Part shown: positions 10,788-23,528 of the stretch, in pieces | How positions within the stretch are numbered: the first letter of the stretch is position 1 | Layout: each line of letters begins with the position of its first letter | Notes under the pieces: generated by a model | What the model saw: only the letters and a program-made list of their open reading frames with translations | The model's database searches: none | What the model was told of the DNA's origin: nothing | Position numbers and translations under genes: made by a program | Source: Paulownia fortunei | Lineage: Eukaryota > Streptophyta > Magnoliopsida > Lamiales > Paulowniaceae | Direction: 5' to 3' | DNA: 64,000 nucleotides | Assembly (NCBI GenBank): GCA_019321725.1 | Contig: CM033120.1 | Span: 11,426,716-11,490,715 of the forward strand

Positions 10788-13588
10788 TTTTAAAATTTAT
10801 TATGATTTAGTTTCTAAAAATATGAATATTTTAATCAAAAAATACTCCTTATTGTGATTTTTTGATTTTAGTTTTTAGTTTTTAACTTATTGGATTTCAT
10901 TTTTGTTGTTTATTATTTGATATTATACTAATTTTTATTTCACAAAAAATCATAAGTGTAGGTTTTTCATAATATAAAAATTACTTAATTGGGTTAATGG
11001 TTATGAAATAATGTTCAAATTCTTGTAAATTAGTTTTTATTATGTGTTGGATTTAATTAGAATTGATTAATATTTTCATTTAAAAGTTAATTTTTGTTCA
11101 AATACTTATACAAATATAATAGACAAAAAATATTTTATGTATAAGTATAACGTATTATATTTATATTTATATTTAATTTCTAATAATTAGTTAAGAAAAA
11201 AATTTCAATAAAAAATAATTATATATATAAAATAATAATAATTTTACAATCGAATCTCGCCCCAATTCTAAAATCCCGACTCTACCCTACCTGTGGTCTT
11301 GATGGTCTCTTGTTGAATTAATGAAACTAACGAAAATCTTGCTTTACGCCAATCAACAACAATTTGCCCAAATTAGAACTAAACTTTTAAATCCTAATTT
11401 AGTATCACCAAATATAATATCACTTAATCTCTTATACGATTCCCTAGAATACTCTAGTCTACAGGAGAATTACAATGTAAAAAACCGAATTAATCTTAAA
11501 TAAGAGTAATTTGTTGGTAACATTAAATACTTCCAAGTTGGAATATAGCGTATAGATTTCCTTTTGCCATTCCAATAAAACTTTGTACAACCATAAATTT
11601 ACTTGCATTTGTTATGTCATTTGTAATCTTTTTATGGGGTCACTTTTTGTGGTCATTATAGTTGACATTAAAGTTATTAATAACTAACTAGACGTGTATT
11701 GAAAACATCAGCATACAATACAAGTACATATAAATAACTGAAAAATATTTCGATTTTTGTTACCTCTTTAGAACTTAATGAAAATATTTGTACTTTTTAT
11801 TTGAATAAGATATTATATGTAGTCCATATTATACTAATGAAATATGCCAATTTTTACTTAAAACTAAAGTTATATTAAATTAATAAGTATTAGTTGAACA
11901 TTATGCAATGAGAAATGTAATTCATAATACTTTGCAAAATTTTTAATCTATGTTAAGTAGTTACCTCTACAATGTGTCCTAATCCTAAATTAAGCTATAC
12001 AGTGACCCACATACAAAATAATTTTCACATAATTTTAATCTAGAGTGCAAGCACTTTACATATAAAATTAAATAAATATAAGTTGTATTTAAATATATAA
12101 ATTTATTTTTACTTGTATATTTATGAATCCATATATTACTCTCTTCGTATATTTGGGTTGACATTTTTTCAATGTTTTTTCTATAAGAAATATCATAATA
12201 TATTTATATGTTTTAATATACTGAATTATTTTCTCACATCGTATTTCACTACCAAAGTTTGAACGTAGTGGTGATTTGGGCTTCCCTTAAAGCACCCTTA
12301 AAGTTGGTGAAATCTTCATTCTTAAGTTCTTTGGGGGGAAAAGAACATTATAACCCACAAATTTTCAGAAAAAGAAGAAGATAAAAATGAAGCAAACTAT
12401 AGAACATATTTCCAATTAATGTTTTCAATATCTACTTCTTGTCGAAGTTACATATTTTTGTGATTAATGAAGCTATAAAGCGACGCATCATCTTAGTTAG
12501 ACAAATATAAAATCTTGAAAATGAGAAACGAATTTGTGATTGAGGGCCAACAGTATCTAATCTTACTTATCTTGAAGTGGACAACTTAAGCGCGATCGCA
12601 AGCACTTTCGGTCAAGTTCTTATGTTACTCATATTTCTAATCTAGTATTAAGATTGAGGGTGCTAAAGTTTGACGAATTAATATAATTTATTGATAAACG
12701 TTTTGTATTTATAATTTTATTGATCATGAATTCGAGTAACTTAAATAGAGTTTTTAAAAAATAGAAAGGGTATTAGAGTTACTATTTTAATATGTCTTTA
12801 ATATATTAACAAAATTAAGTGCATTTTAAAAAATAAATGACAAGATGATTTTTATTATTTCTTTTCTCTCTCTATACTCCATTTTTTTTTTTGCTTTTTC
12901 TCTTTCTTGTATTTTTGTCCAACTATATTATTTTTTTCCTCTCCTCTCAAAAATTTTCTGACTGCTTACCCAAAAAAAACTATTAGTATTTGGTTTAATC
13001 CAAAGAAGTTATTCAATTTTAGAATCTGATAAGATTATGAATAATTTGAACTCTCATAGCTCAAAGTTAACTTAATTATTGAAAAATTTGCATTCGGAAA
13101 AATCCCGACTATCCTTATATATCTCATTGTGTCGCAGGTTAGACTCGGCATTTCGGACTTCAAACTTTTTACGAACCAATACAATAGATCAAACATCGAT
13201 ACTAATATTGGATTCACTTAATCTCCTAACACCAAATTTTATCACCACCACAACAAGGAAATATGATTTTAACTATGTAGAAAAAAATCAATAGTCTCAA
13301 ATATGTAGGTAAAGCATGAAGTGTAAATTAAATTACTCTTGCATAACTAACCATAATTTAAGTTTTCATAGTTTTCATTGATGTTAAAATTGTCCCAAGA
13401 CAAAGTTAGTAGGGAGCTAGATAAAAATGTCGGCCCCTTTTTCTTTACTTCATCTATAATATTAAGTTTTATATGTAAATTGCATGAACTTCAAAATTTT
13501 GTCCTCTTGTCAACCAAAACATTATCTTATGATTATGAATTCTGGCTCTATTTAATGTACTAATGTACTGTCACACATCCACTTTATA

Positions 13589-14393
13589 TGGGGTGGAAAC
13601 AATGTTAATGACATCAATGTGTCATTGAAAAATGAATACCAACTCCTTTGAAAAAAAGAGCATATTCTCTCTTTCTATCTCCCTCTTTCCCTTTATTCTG
13701 CCTATAAATGGGCATTTGGGTAAAGCAAGAAAAAACACAACACAAGAAAGTGCGAAGATAACAAAACAAAAAAAAAAAAAAGAAAATTTGGTTAAGAGGC
13801 TCTTTCAACTCTGTCAAGTGGGAGAGTTTTTCTCCAAGTGATGTAGAGTTTTCTCTAGGAGAGAGAGATAGCTTTTTGTCTAAATATATGATTGTATTTC
13901 ATATATGACTCTATATCATAAAATAGTGGAGTTGAGTTTCACCACATTGTACAAGTTTTGGAGAAATTAGTAAGTTTTCTTTTGGGGTATTTAATGGTGT
14001 TGTAAGATACACCAAAATAGAGTATTTATATTTTCTCAATTGTTGTAATTAACTTAAATTTGTGGCAATATTTTGAAGTATTTGTAATTACTATTTGTTA
14101 GTAGATTTTTAGTAGGTTTTTGCCCCGAGGTTTTTCTCCTTATTCTTTTGGGATTTTTCACATAAAATTTAGTGTCTTGGTTTATCACTTTATTTTTCTT
14201 GGTCTTCATTTTGATTTGGATAATTATTTATTTGAGGGCATTTATTCCGCTACATATAGTAATATTTAAGTAAGTTTTGTGTAAGGAGATTGAGTTTTAA
14301 GTGGGATCATTGTAACCTCTTTAGTCTTTTCTGGAAGCTTATTGTAATTAATACTATTTGTTTATGAGTTTTGATTTCCCTAATACCCTAACA
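13589..14393 (+). mobile_element. 5' LTR of a decayed Ty1-copia retrotransposon
   Basis: About 805 bp, opening TGGGGTGGAAACAATG and closing ACCCTAACA, immediately before a methionine-initiator-type primer-binding site. It contains a TATAAAT box at 13703-13709, followed by GGGCATTTGGG, and an A-rich tract. Long blocks match the copy starting at 16571, including the TATA region and the CACATAAAATTTAGT segment. Substitutions and indels between the copies show the insertion is old. Confidence 0.85.
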
Positions 14394-14395
14394 AG

Positions 14396-14407
14396 TGGTA
14401 TCTGAGC
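14396..14407 (+). other. Primer-binding site of the copia element
   Basis: TGGTATCTGAGC lies two bases after the 5' LTR. It matches the plant initiator-methionine tRNA primer-binding sequence TGGTATCAGAGC at 11 of 12 positions, which fixes the element's orientation as plus. Confidence 0.85.
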
Positions 14408-14462
14408 CTGGGTAAAGCTCGGGGTTTTTTTTGTGCTTGTTCGTTATAGATGCAAGAGAGGA

Positions 14463-15290
14463 CACTAGAATTATGATTAAGTTGACAACAAATAATTACA
14501 CTATGGAAGCCAAGAATGGTGGATATTCTCTTTTGTAAGGATCTTTATGATCTGATTGAGAATGGTGGAGCCAAGTCCGATGATAAAGATGAGAAGACAT
14601 GGAACCGGCTTAAGAGGAAGACTGTTGGAATGATATGATATTTTATTGATCATAACGTGTTTTATTATTTTACTTAAGAGACTAAACTCTAAAGTCCATA
14701 GCCTGTGGAAGAAACTGGAAGCCATGTACAAGAGGAAACACGCTAAAAAAAAACTTACTTGATCAGACAACTTGTCAATTTGAAGTACAATGAGGGAAGT
14801 TATGTTGCCGAGCACTTGAGTATTTTTCAGAGTATCTTAAATCAACTAACAGTCGTGGGCTTAAAGTTTGATGACGAGATGCAAGCATTATTTCTATTAG
14901 GATCCTTGCCAAATAGTTTTGGGACATTGGTCGTGTCATTTAGCAAATCTATTCCTGATGTATTTTGACTATGTATATGGTCAAAAATAGTTTGTTTAAT
15001 GAGGAAACAAGACACAAAAAATAAGGTACAAAAAGTTTTCAAACTCTCGACGTTGAGTCATGGGGGAGACAGAAAGACAATGATCGCAATAGAGGATGAG
15101 AACAGTCAAAATTTCATGATCTAAGAAAATATTATTATTGTCACAAATCTGGACACGTGATAAAAGATTGCTATAAGAGGAAACAAGATGAGAAAATGAG
15201 AAAAATTAGAAAAGGACAAACCAGAAATATGTGGACATTGATGATGAGGAATATACGACTGCCACTGCTTTTTTTGATGGTGATGTTGTT
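14463..15290 (+). pseudogene. Degenerate copia gag
   Basis: Broken reading frames give gag-like pieces in order: an N-terminal block around 14475-14640 (including WKPRMVDILFCKDLYDLIE once a frame change is allowed), an open segment at 14759-14968 reading IRQLVNLKYNEGSYVAEHL and LLGSLPNSFGTLV, and a zinc-knuckle-like block near 15128-15185 reading CHKSGHVIKDC. The usual first Cys of the CCHC knuckle appears as Tyr. Several stops and frame changes interrupt it. In the family, Gag forms the cytoplasmic particle that packages element RNA. It is non-functional here. Confidence 0.75.
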
Positions 15291-15317
15291 GTGATCTTTT
15301 CTGAATAACACGATTGT

Positions 15318-15900
15318 ATGCATATGGCTAGTTCGGATGCTAATTGGGTTATTGATTTAGTAGCCTCTTTTCATGCAACACCCAATAATGAGTTTTTCAA
15401 TACCTATAGAATTGGAGATTTTGGTACTATCAGGTTCTGGAACAACAATCAAGCAAGAGTTGTTAGGGTTGATAATGTGTGTATCCGGATAAATATTGGC
15501 TACATATTGTTATTAAAGGATGTTCATCATGTGTCTCATTTACATCTGAATCTAATTTCTGGAGTGGAATTAAACTGTTGAGGTTATGTTAGTTGTTTCG
15601 GTAAAGGTGGAAGCTTACAAATGGGTCAATGGTAGTTGCGAGAGGAGTTATTTGTGATAATTTATACAAGACTCATATAAAAAGTGTGTTTTGATGGGCT
15701 TACTACAACTGAAAACGAGTCTTCATCAAATTTATGGTACAGGAGATTGACTCACATTAGTGAGAATGAAAGAGTTTGGAAAGAAAGTCCCTCATTCATT
15801 TGCTAAAGGTATGTCGTTGATTTTTTGTAATTGTTGTTCTACCAAGTAGAGTAGAGTTTTCTTTCCACTTAAAAAATTTAAAAAAAATAAAAAAATGAGA
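15318..15900 (+). pseudogene. Degenerate copia protease and integrase zinc-finger region
   Basis: The open segment 15318-15581 reads SDANWVIDLVASFHATPNN, then an FFNTY block, and ends in KDVHHVSHLHLNLISG, the layout of the copia aspartic protease region. The catalytic Asp-Ser-Gly/Ala signature is Asp-Leu-Val here, so the enzyme would be inactive. Downstream, NLWYRRLTHISE near 15730-15765 and CNYCS near 15825 resemble the pre-integrase HHCC zinc finger in a broken frame. No integrase core or reverse transcriptase follows. Confidence 0.7.
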
Positions 15901-16570
15901 TTTTTGGGTGCAACGTGTTTGCACATAGTAGTTGCGAAAGAAATTTGATGTCATTTTATGTATTTTTTGAGTTGTGAGTGTTGTATACATTATGGGATAT
16001 AGTGTATCGAAAGATACTCAGATATCGGGATGTGTGTGGAGACTGCATAGCCACGAGTTAGTGTTTCCGATCTTGCTCCATATTCTCTTTTATTAGAGGT
16101 GTGTTCGGTCAAAGAAGACTTTTAGAGACATGTTATGGATGTTTGCAACACCAATGATATACCACTCACTAGGGACGTTGAGCATAGGTAGTTGTATCCT
16201 TGCGCGCTAGAGTTTGGTTGATCGACTAAGGAACATCATTTTTCGTTGAGGGGGAGCAAGAGAAATTTGAGATTGTCTATCAGAGTGTGGAGGTTATGCA
16301 CGAGTATTTGATTTGCTCATGATGATAGTAGCTCCTCGATAATTGATTGATCATGACTTTGCGGATTTTGTAGCAGACCAGTATGATTTGTTTGCGAGAT
16401 CTTTTCCCGATGTGTATGTTGTATGTATATTGGTTAAGTTTTGCAATGCAATGATAAAGTTTCATTCTACCATGCCAGAAAAAGATATTTTTCCTTGTTG
16501 TGATGGTGTGGGTGATTTGGTTGAGCCTCCCACATGAGGTAGAAGGAGAGAATTGACAGATATTTACCCA

Positions 16571-17519
16571 TGTAGGGTGGAAACAATGCCAATGACACAT
16601 TTCGATGCCATTGAAAAATTGATACCAACTCCTTTGACAATGAGAGCATAGGCTCTCTTTTTATCTCCCTCTGTGCTCTTATTCTGCTTATAAATAGGCA
16701 TTTGGGCAAAGTAAAAAAAAACACAACACAAGAGAGTGTGAAGAAAGAATAGTTTCTCCAAAAGATGGTCCTTTGACTCTTTCGAGTGGGAGAGTATTTA
16801 TCCAAATAAATGAGAGCTTCTTCAAAAGAGGGAGAGTAGTTTCTCCAAATAAATGAAGAGTTTTTTTTTCTAAATATATGACTGTGTCATAAAATAGTGG
16901 AGTTGAGTTTCTTTCTGTGAGCTTTGGAGAAATTAGTGAGTTTTTAATAATATTGTAAGATATACCAAAAAAGAGTATTTATATTTTCTCAATTGTTGCA
17001 AATAACTTAAACTTTGGGCGAAATGTTGAGTTATTTGTAATCACTATTTGTTAGTAAATTTTTAGTGAATTTTGACCTCGTGTTTTTTTCTTTATTCTTT
17101 TGGGGGTTTCCACATAAAATTTAGTACATGTTTGGTAGAACTTTTGAAATGAAAGTTCATCTATAAAATGAATTTTTTAATATAATTTTTTTTAAAAAGT
17201 GCTTATAACTATTGTTAAGTGTTTGGTAAAAATGTATTTTAATGTCCATTTAGTAGAAGTGTAAGAAAATAAATTCAAAAGCCACAATTTTGCACTTCTC
17301 AAAAATGAACTTTTGGAAAAGTGACTTATTTTAAAAGTTCATTCAAAAATAATTAACAAACACATAATTTTTACACAAATAGACTTTTATAACTAAAAGT
17401 TCATAACACCCTCTTACTATCTAGTATTATTTAAGTAAATTCCGCCTTTAAGACTCCAATTATTTTTAGAACTTACTATAATTAGGACTACTTATTTTAG
17501 AATTTACCCTAATACCCCA
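16571..17519 (+). mobile_element. 3' LTR of the Ty1-copia element, interrupted
   Basis: Starts TGTAGGGTGGAAACAATG and repeats the 5' LTR blocks in order, including TATAAAT at 16689-16695 and CACATAAAATTTAGT near 17111. LTR homology then breaks for about 300 bp of foreign sequence. It resumes near 17428 (TAGTATTATTTAAGTAA) and ends near TTACCCTAATACCCC. Part of the LTR present in the 5' copy is missing around the insertion. The exact 3' end is uncertain because the terminal bases have diverged. Confidence 0.75.
17126..17412. mobile_element. Possible MITE inserted in the 3' LTR
   Basis: This segment is absent from the 5' LTR. Its ends are imperfect inverted repeats: the left is ACATGTTTGGTAGAACTTTT and the right, reverse-complemented, is GGTGTTATGAACTTTTAG. 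Several internal blocks of the type AAGTTCAT or AAAAGTTC recur in both orientations. No clean target duplication was seen; TAGTA occurs on both sides. It is non-coding and looks like a small inverted-repeat transposon, with family unknown. Confidence 0.45.
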
Positions 17520-18384
17520 ATTTCAATATGTACAAATGCAGAATCAGCACAGCCAGGACCTGCAAAAAAAATACCGTTGCTTTTTCATCCTTGACTAAAA
17601 TGGCATAACAGAATATTCTAAGGTTTCATCATTAAAGTTTAAGATAAAATTAATATCGCTTTAATCCTTAATTAATGCCGGTATCTTAAAAAGAGCCCCC
17701 ATTAATTTAGGAAAAACTAGATAGTGGAAAAAGGTTGAAAAAACTACCAATTATTGAAGCCCATAATGTCTCCTACTGTTGTCCCCTTTTTATCCCAATT
17801 AAGCACCAGAAAAAAGTAAGAGGATAAAAGGTCAGACCCCCCCTGATTTGGCTAGATTTTAATATTTTTCTTTGGTACAATTATGATGTTTTTAACTTTT
17901 TTTATTTCTTTTTCTTTTTTCCGGTGTGAAAATTAATATTAAGTCAACTTGCAATGAGAGAGTCAGCTCTAGTCCAACAAGTGTTGGGTCAAAGAAAGTT
18001 AGGTAGGCCCCCAGACAGAAGTCCGACAATTAGAAGACCTGTCTGAATTTGGGCCCAATTTAGGCCCGCAAGAAATAAAGACGGTGGAAGTTCATGCTCT
18101 TGTTTACATCCCCATTTTCTCTTCCAGGTGTTTTTTAACTTTAATTTTTTTGACGGCTTCAATTAATTTTGCGCTATTCTTTGAATGGACGTTGGATGTT
18201 CGAACGTGAACGATGTATAATACATTTATATCACATCATAAGGATTAATAATTTAAAAAAATTTGATATATTTGTAGACGTTGGAAATTTTGATTTTTTT
18301 TATGTGTGTTAAATTAAAGTCTTTCGTGTATGTTAGATATAATTATAATTGAAAGATTTTTCGTATTTCTTGAACTTATTTAGG

Positions 18385-18770
18385 GATAATTATGGGAAGG
18401 GATAACAATGAATCGAATTCAAATTCAAATCTGCCATACTTCGAACATGTTTTTTATTATTTCAAACGGATCGATGATGAGTCTTCAATTTTTGTTTTCA
18501 AATTTGTCTTGCCCCAAAATCACCCTATTTAATTTTTTTTATTTTTAAAAAAATTTATTATATATATTTATGCGATTTTTTAAAATATATATATATTTTA
18601 AAGAAATTAGTGTATTATTTTTTTAAAATATTTTTTTAATATTTTTAAAATAATAAAATAGGTTTAATGGATCTAATTTGTCGGGTCCGAATCCAAAATA
18701 AGTTTGAATTCTAAAAATTTTTAGCGAAACGAATCTCGAATTTGATCCAGACTTATTACCAACCATGATG
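18385..18770. mobile_element. Possible degraded inverted-repeat element
   Basis: The left edge (TGGGAAGGGATAACAATGAA) and the reverse complement of the right edge (TGGTTGGTAATAAGTCTGGA) are weakly similar. The interior is AT-rich with poly-T/poly-A stretches, like the hAT-like element at 8065-8341. No target duplication was found, so this is tentative. Confidence 0.3.
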
Positions 18771-20299
18771 TAGCAAGACCGCTCAATAAGTGGTATCAAA
18801 ACTGTGTGAAAATTCTAAACGAGCCAATGATCCTGGCTGATAACAACGTGAAGGGTGTGTATAAAGCCTTTGAGAGTGTGGTCAAATCAAAAGCTTGTGA
18901 TATTGGGGGTGCAGGTTGATGAAAGTATATAGTGTGTATGATTATTGTGTAGATTTTTAGCTATTTAAACATGATTTAGATATAGTAAATTTTTATTCTA
19001 TCAAAAGATAAGTATAATGAGAAAACTTATTTAGTTTTGTAACCTTGTTCATATTAAATTTAAGAGTTAAACAAATTAAGCTTTGGGTCAAATTAAATTC
19101 TACATAAATATGTTAGGTTTAATTATAGTTGATAATTTACCTACATCAAACATAATTCTCATGAGAGAATTTTGTGTTAATCTTGTATTTATTCTTATAC
19201 TTTAGATTTGGAATAAGAATCTTTTACTTAGGAAATTATTTTCCATGTATATGAACTCCATTTTTATCTTTTTACAAAGCTGCTTTATTATGGAATAACT
19301 ACAAATAAGGAGTTCTCGATCTTTTTTTTTTTTTTTGTAGCTCAAATATTTCAATTATTTTTCATTAATTTGAAACAAAAACAATGTTCACTAAAGATTT
19401 TACACACATTGACATTTTATTTTATTTTTCAATAAACTCTAATTCAAAGAGATATTTAAGCCTCAATGCGGCAATACCCCATAATAACTACAATAGAGTA
19501 ATGGTCACACTATGTCTAATGATGCATTCACATAGTGTGCAATGTGTCCAATCATCAATCTACCCCTCCTATCAACTACTCCATATTACAATACAATGGA
19601 ATGATTCTTTTCCCACTAAACATACACACACACACACACAATTTTTTGGTACCTTCACTAGTTGATGTATGCCTATAATTTGAGAAATTCTCTCAAAAGG
19701 GTTAAAAAGAAAAATTGGAATTATTTTTGTTGGGAAGATTTCAATGAATGAGGACGTTAACAAGCTAGTTCCCAATTTAAAAAGCACTTGAATTATACAC
19801 AATTGGGTGGAAGTGGAAATAGCCATATAATGGTGGAGTTCCAAGTGGCCTTCTTGAGGCATGCTGCCCACGTAATATATGAGAGTTATGTTTTTTTTCA
19901 GCGCCCCCAATCATTTTGCCTTCTGCATTATTACTCACATTTTATTTTATTTTATTTAATAGGAGGTTTTTCTTTTTTTTTCTTTTTTGTTTTGTGTTGT
20001 ACGTGGCAAGCCTATGATGAAAACCAAGACTCCCCCAATCTGTCCAATTTCAGTCCAAAGGTTAACATTGGCCCATCATGTAATAACTATAGATGAATGA
20101 CATCGTAAATGTTGGTGCCATTCATAACAGTTTCATCACAAGAAAAATTCAAACACCACTTTGCTGTGGGGGTGACCTGGACCTGACATGTAATGTGATG
20201 TATAATGAATGTTTTTTTAAGAAAAATAATCGACAAATGTTCTGCAAACAAAGATAGAAAAACAAATATTAAAAAAGACAAAAATATTAATTTTATATG

Positions 20300-20846
20300 A
20301 AATCCACTCTCTCAATTCCTTTTTAGCATTGCAAAATCCACACGAAAGACATAGAATGTCGTGTAATACTCACATGCTCACATACTCACAATAATTTAAG
20401 TATCATATTTTAACGATACTTTAAATGTCCACATACACTTTGGGACTGTAGCTTGTTCGTCCATTGGTTGTTGTCATTGGCTTGTAGGTTTATTACTTGG
20501 ACTTTTACAACCAAGATAATTGTTGTCATACTTAAAACAATAATAATAATAATAATTATTATTATTATTATTATAATGGATTGCTTAAACTTTTAAAGTT
20601 TGCAATAAATCCATTCTATTAATTCTCTTTTACATTGCAAACTCTGTACGAAAAGCATAGAATGTCATATAACTCAACTCATAACAACTTAAGCATTACA
20701 TTTTAAAAGTACTCTACAGGTCATATATATTTCGGAACACAGGCCTTAGCCATTATCTAGCTCCACAACATCGACAATTATTACTGAATTATAGATTTAT
20801 TTTTCTTTTTCAACGAAGATAATTGTTGTTATACTTACATAATAAA
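20300..20846 (+). repeat. Diverged direct duplication of a ~240-bp unit
   Basis: Copy 1 is about 20300-20542 and copy 2 about 20606-20846. Shared blocks in the same order include AAATCCA-TCT, CATAGAATGTC, an AATTTAAG or ACTTAAGCAT block, and GATAATTGTTGT-ATACTTA near the right ends. The copies are separated by a perfect AAT/ATT palindromic microsatellite (20539-20576). The unit is non-coding and its origin is not recognised. Confidence 0.7.
20539..20576. repeat. Palindromic (AAT)n(ATT)n microsatellite
   Basis: A run of AAT repeats turns directly into ATT repeats, forming a self-complementary hairpin between the two copies of the duplicated unit. Confidence 0.9.
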
Positions 20847-22469
20847 TAACGGGTTTTATTTTGAAGTGCATTTTCTTCCTACTATTTACACAAAAAAGTA
20901 AGAATTATTTTTAATTAGCACTCATTGTATATAATAAAGTTCACTTATTATTAAGCTTTAGAATGCTTTTAGCAACTAGATATTTTCGTTTGGCAACTTC
21001 CTGCTACTCACTGTAAGGGGCCTCACTATGTAGACATGGATGATGGATGTGTTGTCATCCTAGGCGTTAGCCTGAGAACAAAAATCTATCTCCATGTTGA
21101 CTAAAGTATTCTTTTTTTATTATTATTTTTTAATTTTTTGGAAATAATTGTTGACTAAAGTACTATAATTGTTAGATGATTTATGTGTAAACAAATTGGG
21201 GAGTGCCACCAAGATAAATAAGTGATGTCGTGTGCATAATGGTTTGTGCTTTTTCTTCGATCCCAATTCATACATTAGGTCAATTAATTTTTAATGTATT
21301 TGCCACCTCCATCATTAATCATCATTAGTTCCTAAAGAAATTTATCTTTACACTTTTAATTGCATTGTGGAGCTAATTGGATTTGATAGACGGGATTATA
21401 ATTGTCCTGATATTTTATCTAAGGATTGCCCTAATGACTAGCTAGACTTAGTATGAATGAACTATTTCTGAGTTGAGGATATAAGCTTATCGGTTACATA
21501 GTGTGAACAAATACATTGAAGTACGAAATATAAATTTGTTTATATTTATTTTGATATTTCAATTCGATCTTAAATAGCTCGACTTGTAACCTACTAATTA
21601 AATATTGTATGTTTCTTAAATAGTTTATTAAGAGCAACAAATCAAAGTTCGGAATTCATAGATATCTAATTCATGGAAGTAGGTTTAAAATATAGGAATG
21701 CACGTCGATTGTCTTCCTTTGTTTTGTTTTGTTTTATTTTTTATTTTTTATTTTTAATAAATTAAACAATCCTGAAACTTAGATAATAAGATAGGAGTAT
21801 GATTTGAACCTCGACTTCATCTATAACATAGGTGAAGAGGGGAGTATTGTCTCCTTATTGCTTCTATTCTTGCAACAACTTTGTTGTTAGAAATTCAAAA
21901 TAAACTTTTATATCTAAAAAATCTATAAACTTATTTTTTGGTTTAAAACATTCATTCCACTAATTTTTCATTCCAAAAAATGCAACCATTAACTTTTACC
22001 TTATTTTTGGGCGAAATTACATTTATACTTCTTACATTAAGAAATGTTTTATTTATTAGTATTTAATTTAAAATTAGTTTTCTTTTAACTATATTAATTT
22101 ATTTATTAATAAAAACTTTTTATTTGACATATCACCCTCAATTAATTGAATGGGGGGGGTCCAGTATAACATCAAATAACGTAAAATACGAGCTCTCCAC
22201 GAGGGATTTCTTCTGATGTTTTGTTTTTGGCATTGTCCTCATTCAACTGTTTGAAAGAGAGTTGCCCCACCCCCCCTTGCCCAAATATCCAACTGCCTCA
22301 CATTTGCTCCTCCTCTCCTTATGCCTCCATGTGCCCTTCTTTGATAATCCTCCCCTACATGACCCCATCTACACATATTCACCAATCCCACAACATATAG
22401 ATAAACTCTGAATATGATTGACATTTTCAAAGAGTGGTCACTGCATGCCCTATTGTTTTGTCAATCATC

Positions 22470-22520
22470 TATATCTATATATATCTCTCTCTATATATAT
22501 ATAGATATATATATATATAT
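22470..22520. repeat. Compound TA/TC microsatellite
   Basis: Alternating TATA and TCTC segments, followed by a pure AT run. It is followed by GGACGGATGCACGATTTTT, a motif like the ends of some plant inverted-repeat elements. Confidence 0.85.
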
Positions 22521-23528
22521 AAGGACGGATGCACGATTTTTAGTTTTGGAAGGCGAGATAGATATTTAGTTCACAAAATCGGTCAGTTTTAAAATTGAAG
22601 GGGATAAAATTTTGAATTACATATATATTACATATAAAACTTGACATTACAGACAAAATGAGAGGAAGGGCGATCCATCGATTTCGAATAGAATTTGTAA
22701 CTGCAAATCATATTACATCCTCTATTATATTAATTATATTATCGTTACGTGTACACATTTTGCGGATAAAATTTTACATATAAAAGACAATAATAAAGAA
22801 TATAATAAAAAATAATGTTGGTATGGACCCAACCCTACTCTGTGTGTGTGTGTGTGAGGGCAACCATATTTATAAGTAATTGATCATGCAACCTATTTCT
22901 TGACAATGCATATGAATGAACAAATGATGATCCCAAGTAGAAAACATAAGAGGACAAGAAGGGGTGCCCACTGTTTTTCTCGAAGCTTGTAGCCGGCCTT
23001 TATGCATTAAAAAATGGCTGAAAATAATTTAATCTAGTATTAGTTCAGGGTTGCTCCTGTCTTGCGGTTGTTAGTTTTTTCAGTTAATGTCGGTTGCTTA
23101 TTAATTCTTTACCAAGTCCTAGGTCCACTCCTCCTTGTTCAACATTGAGCAACGAAATCAGGTCGTTTTAATTGATTAATACAACTAATCACTCATTTAG
23201 AGAGTATTGTTTCCTGGTTTTGATTAATCTAGATCATTATAATACACGCATCGTGCAATTAATTTCAATTACATAAATACATTAGATAAGAAGTTATGTA
23301 ATTGCAGCACGTCGGAACGTTAAAATTATTAAAGGTAATTTTGTATACATCAGTTCAGTTAATTGTAGATTATTATTTTTTTCGAAAAGGGTTAGTATTT
23401 TATTTCATTTTTAAAATTTATTCGTCTGGATAGTTATTACTCATAATTTTTGCGCACAAATATATGTTGTTACGACTTTGTCCAATGTGTTAGTCTTTCT
23501 ATTATTTGATTTAAATTAATAATGGGTG

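Larger units (their letters stand above)
8342..13588. other. Gene-poor AT-rich intergenic DNA
   Basis: No host gene is supported. The stretch holds a TA microsatellite (9422-9444), a 23-bp tandem duplication (10742-10787), and a segment at about 10600-11290 whose left edge contains GGCGGAGCCACGG and whose right edge is a loosely related inverted sequence, as seen in degraded plant transposons. The rest is low-complexity AT-rich sequence with short chance reading frames. Confidence 0.5.
14394..16570 (+). mobile_element. Internal region of the Ty1-copia element, truncated
   Basis: Only about 2.2 kb separates the two LTRs, against roughly 4 kb or more in complete copia elements. Degenerate gag, protease and the start of the integrase region are recognisable in that order on the plus strand. 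No reverse transcriptase or RNase H motifs were found, so the 3' part of pol appears deleted or unrecognisable. A purine-rich tract near 16536-16552 just upstream of the 3' LTR is a possible polypurine tract. The element cannot be autonomous. Confidence 0.8.

Noticed and set aside
16280..16805. Overlapping frames on both strands at the copia interior and 3' LTR
   Set aside because: They lie in decayed retroelement sequence. The 16343-16537 plus frame was considered as a pol remnant but shows no recognisable motif.
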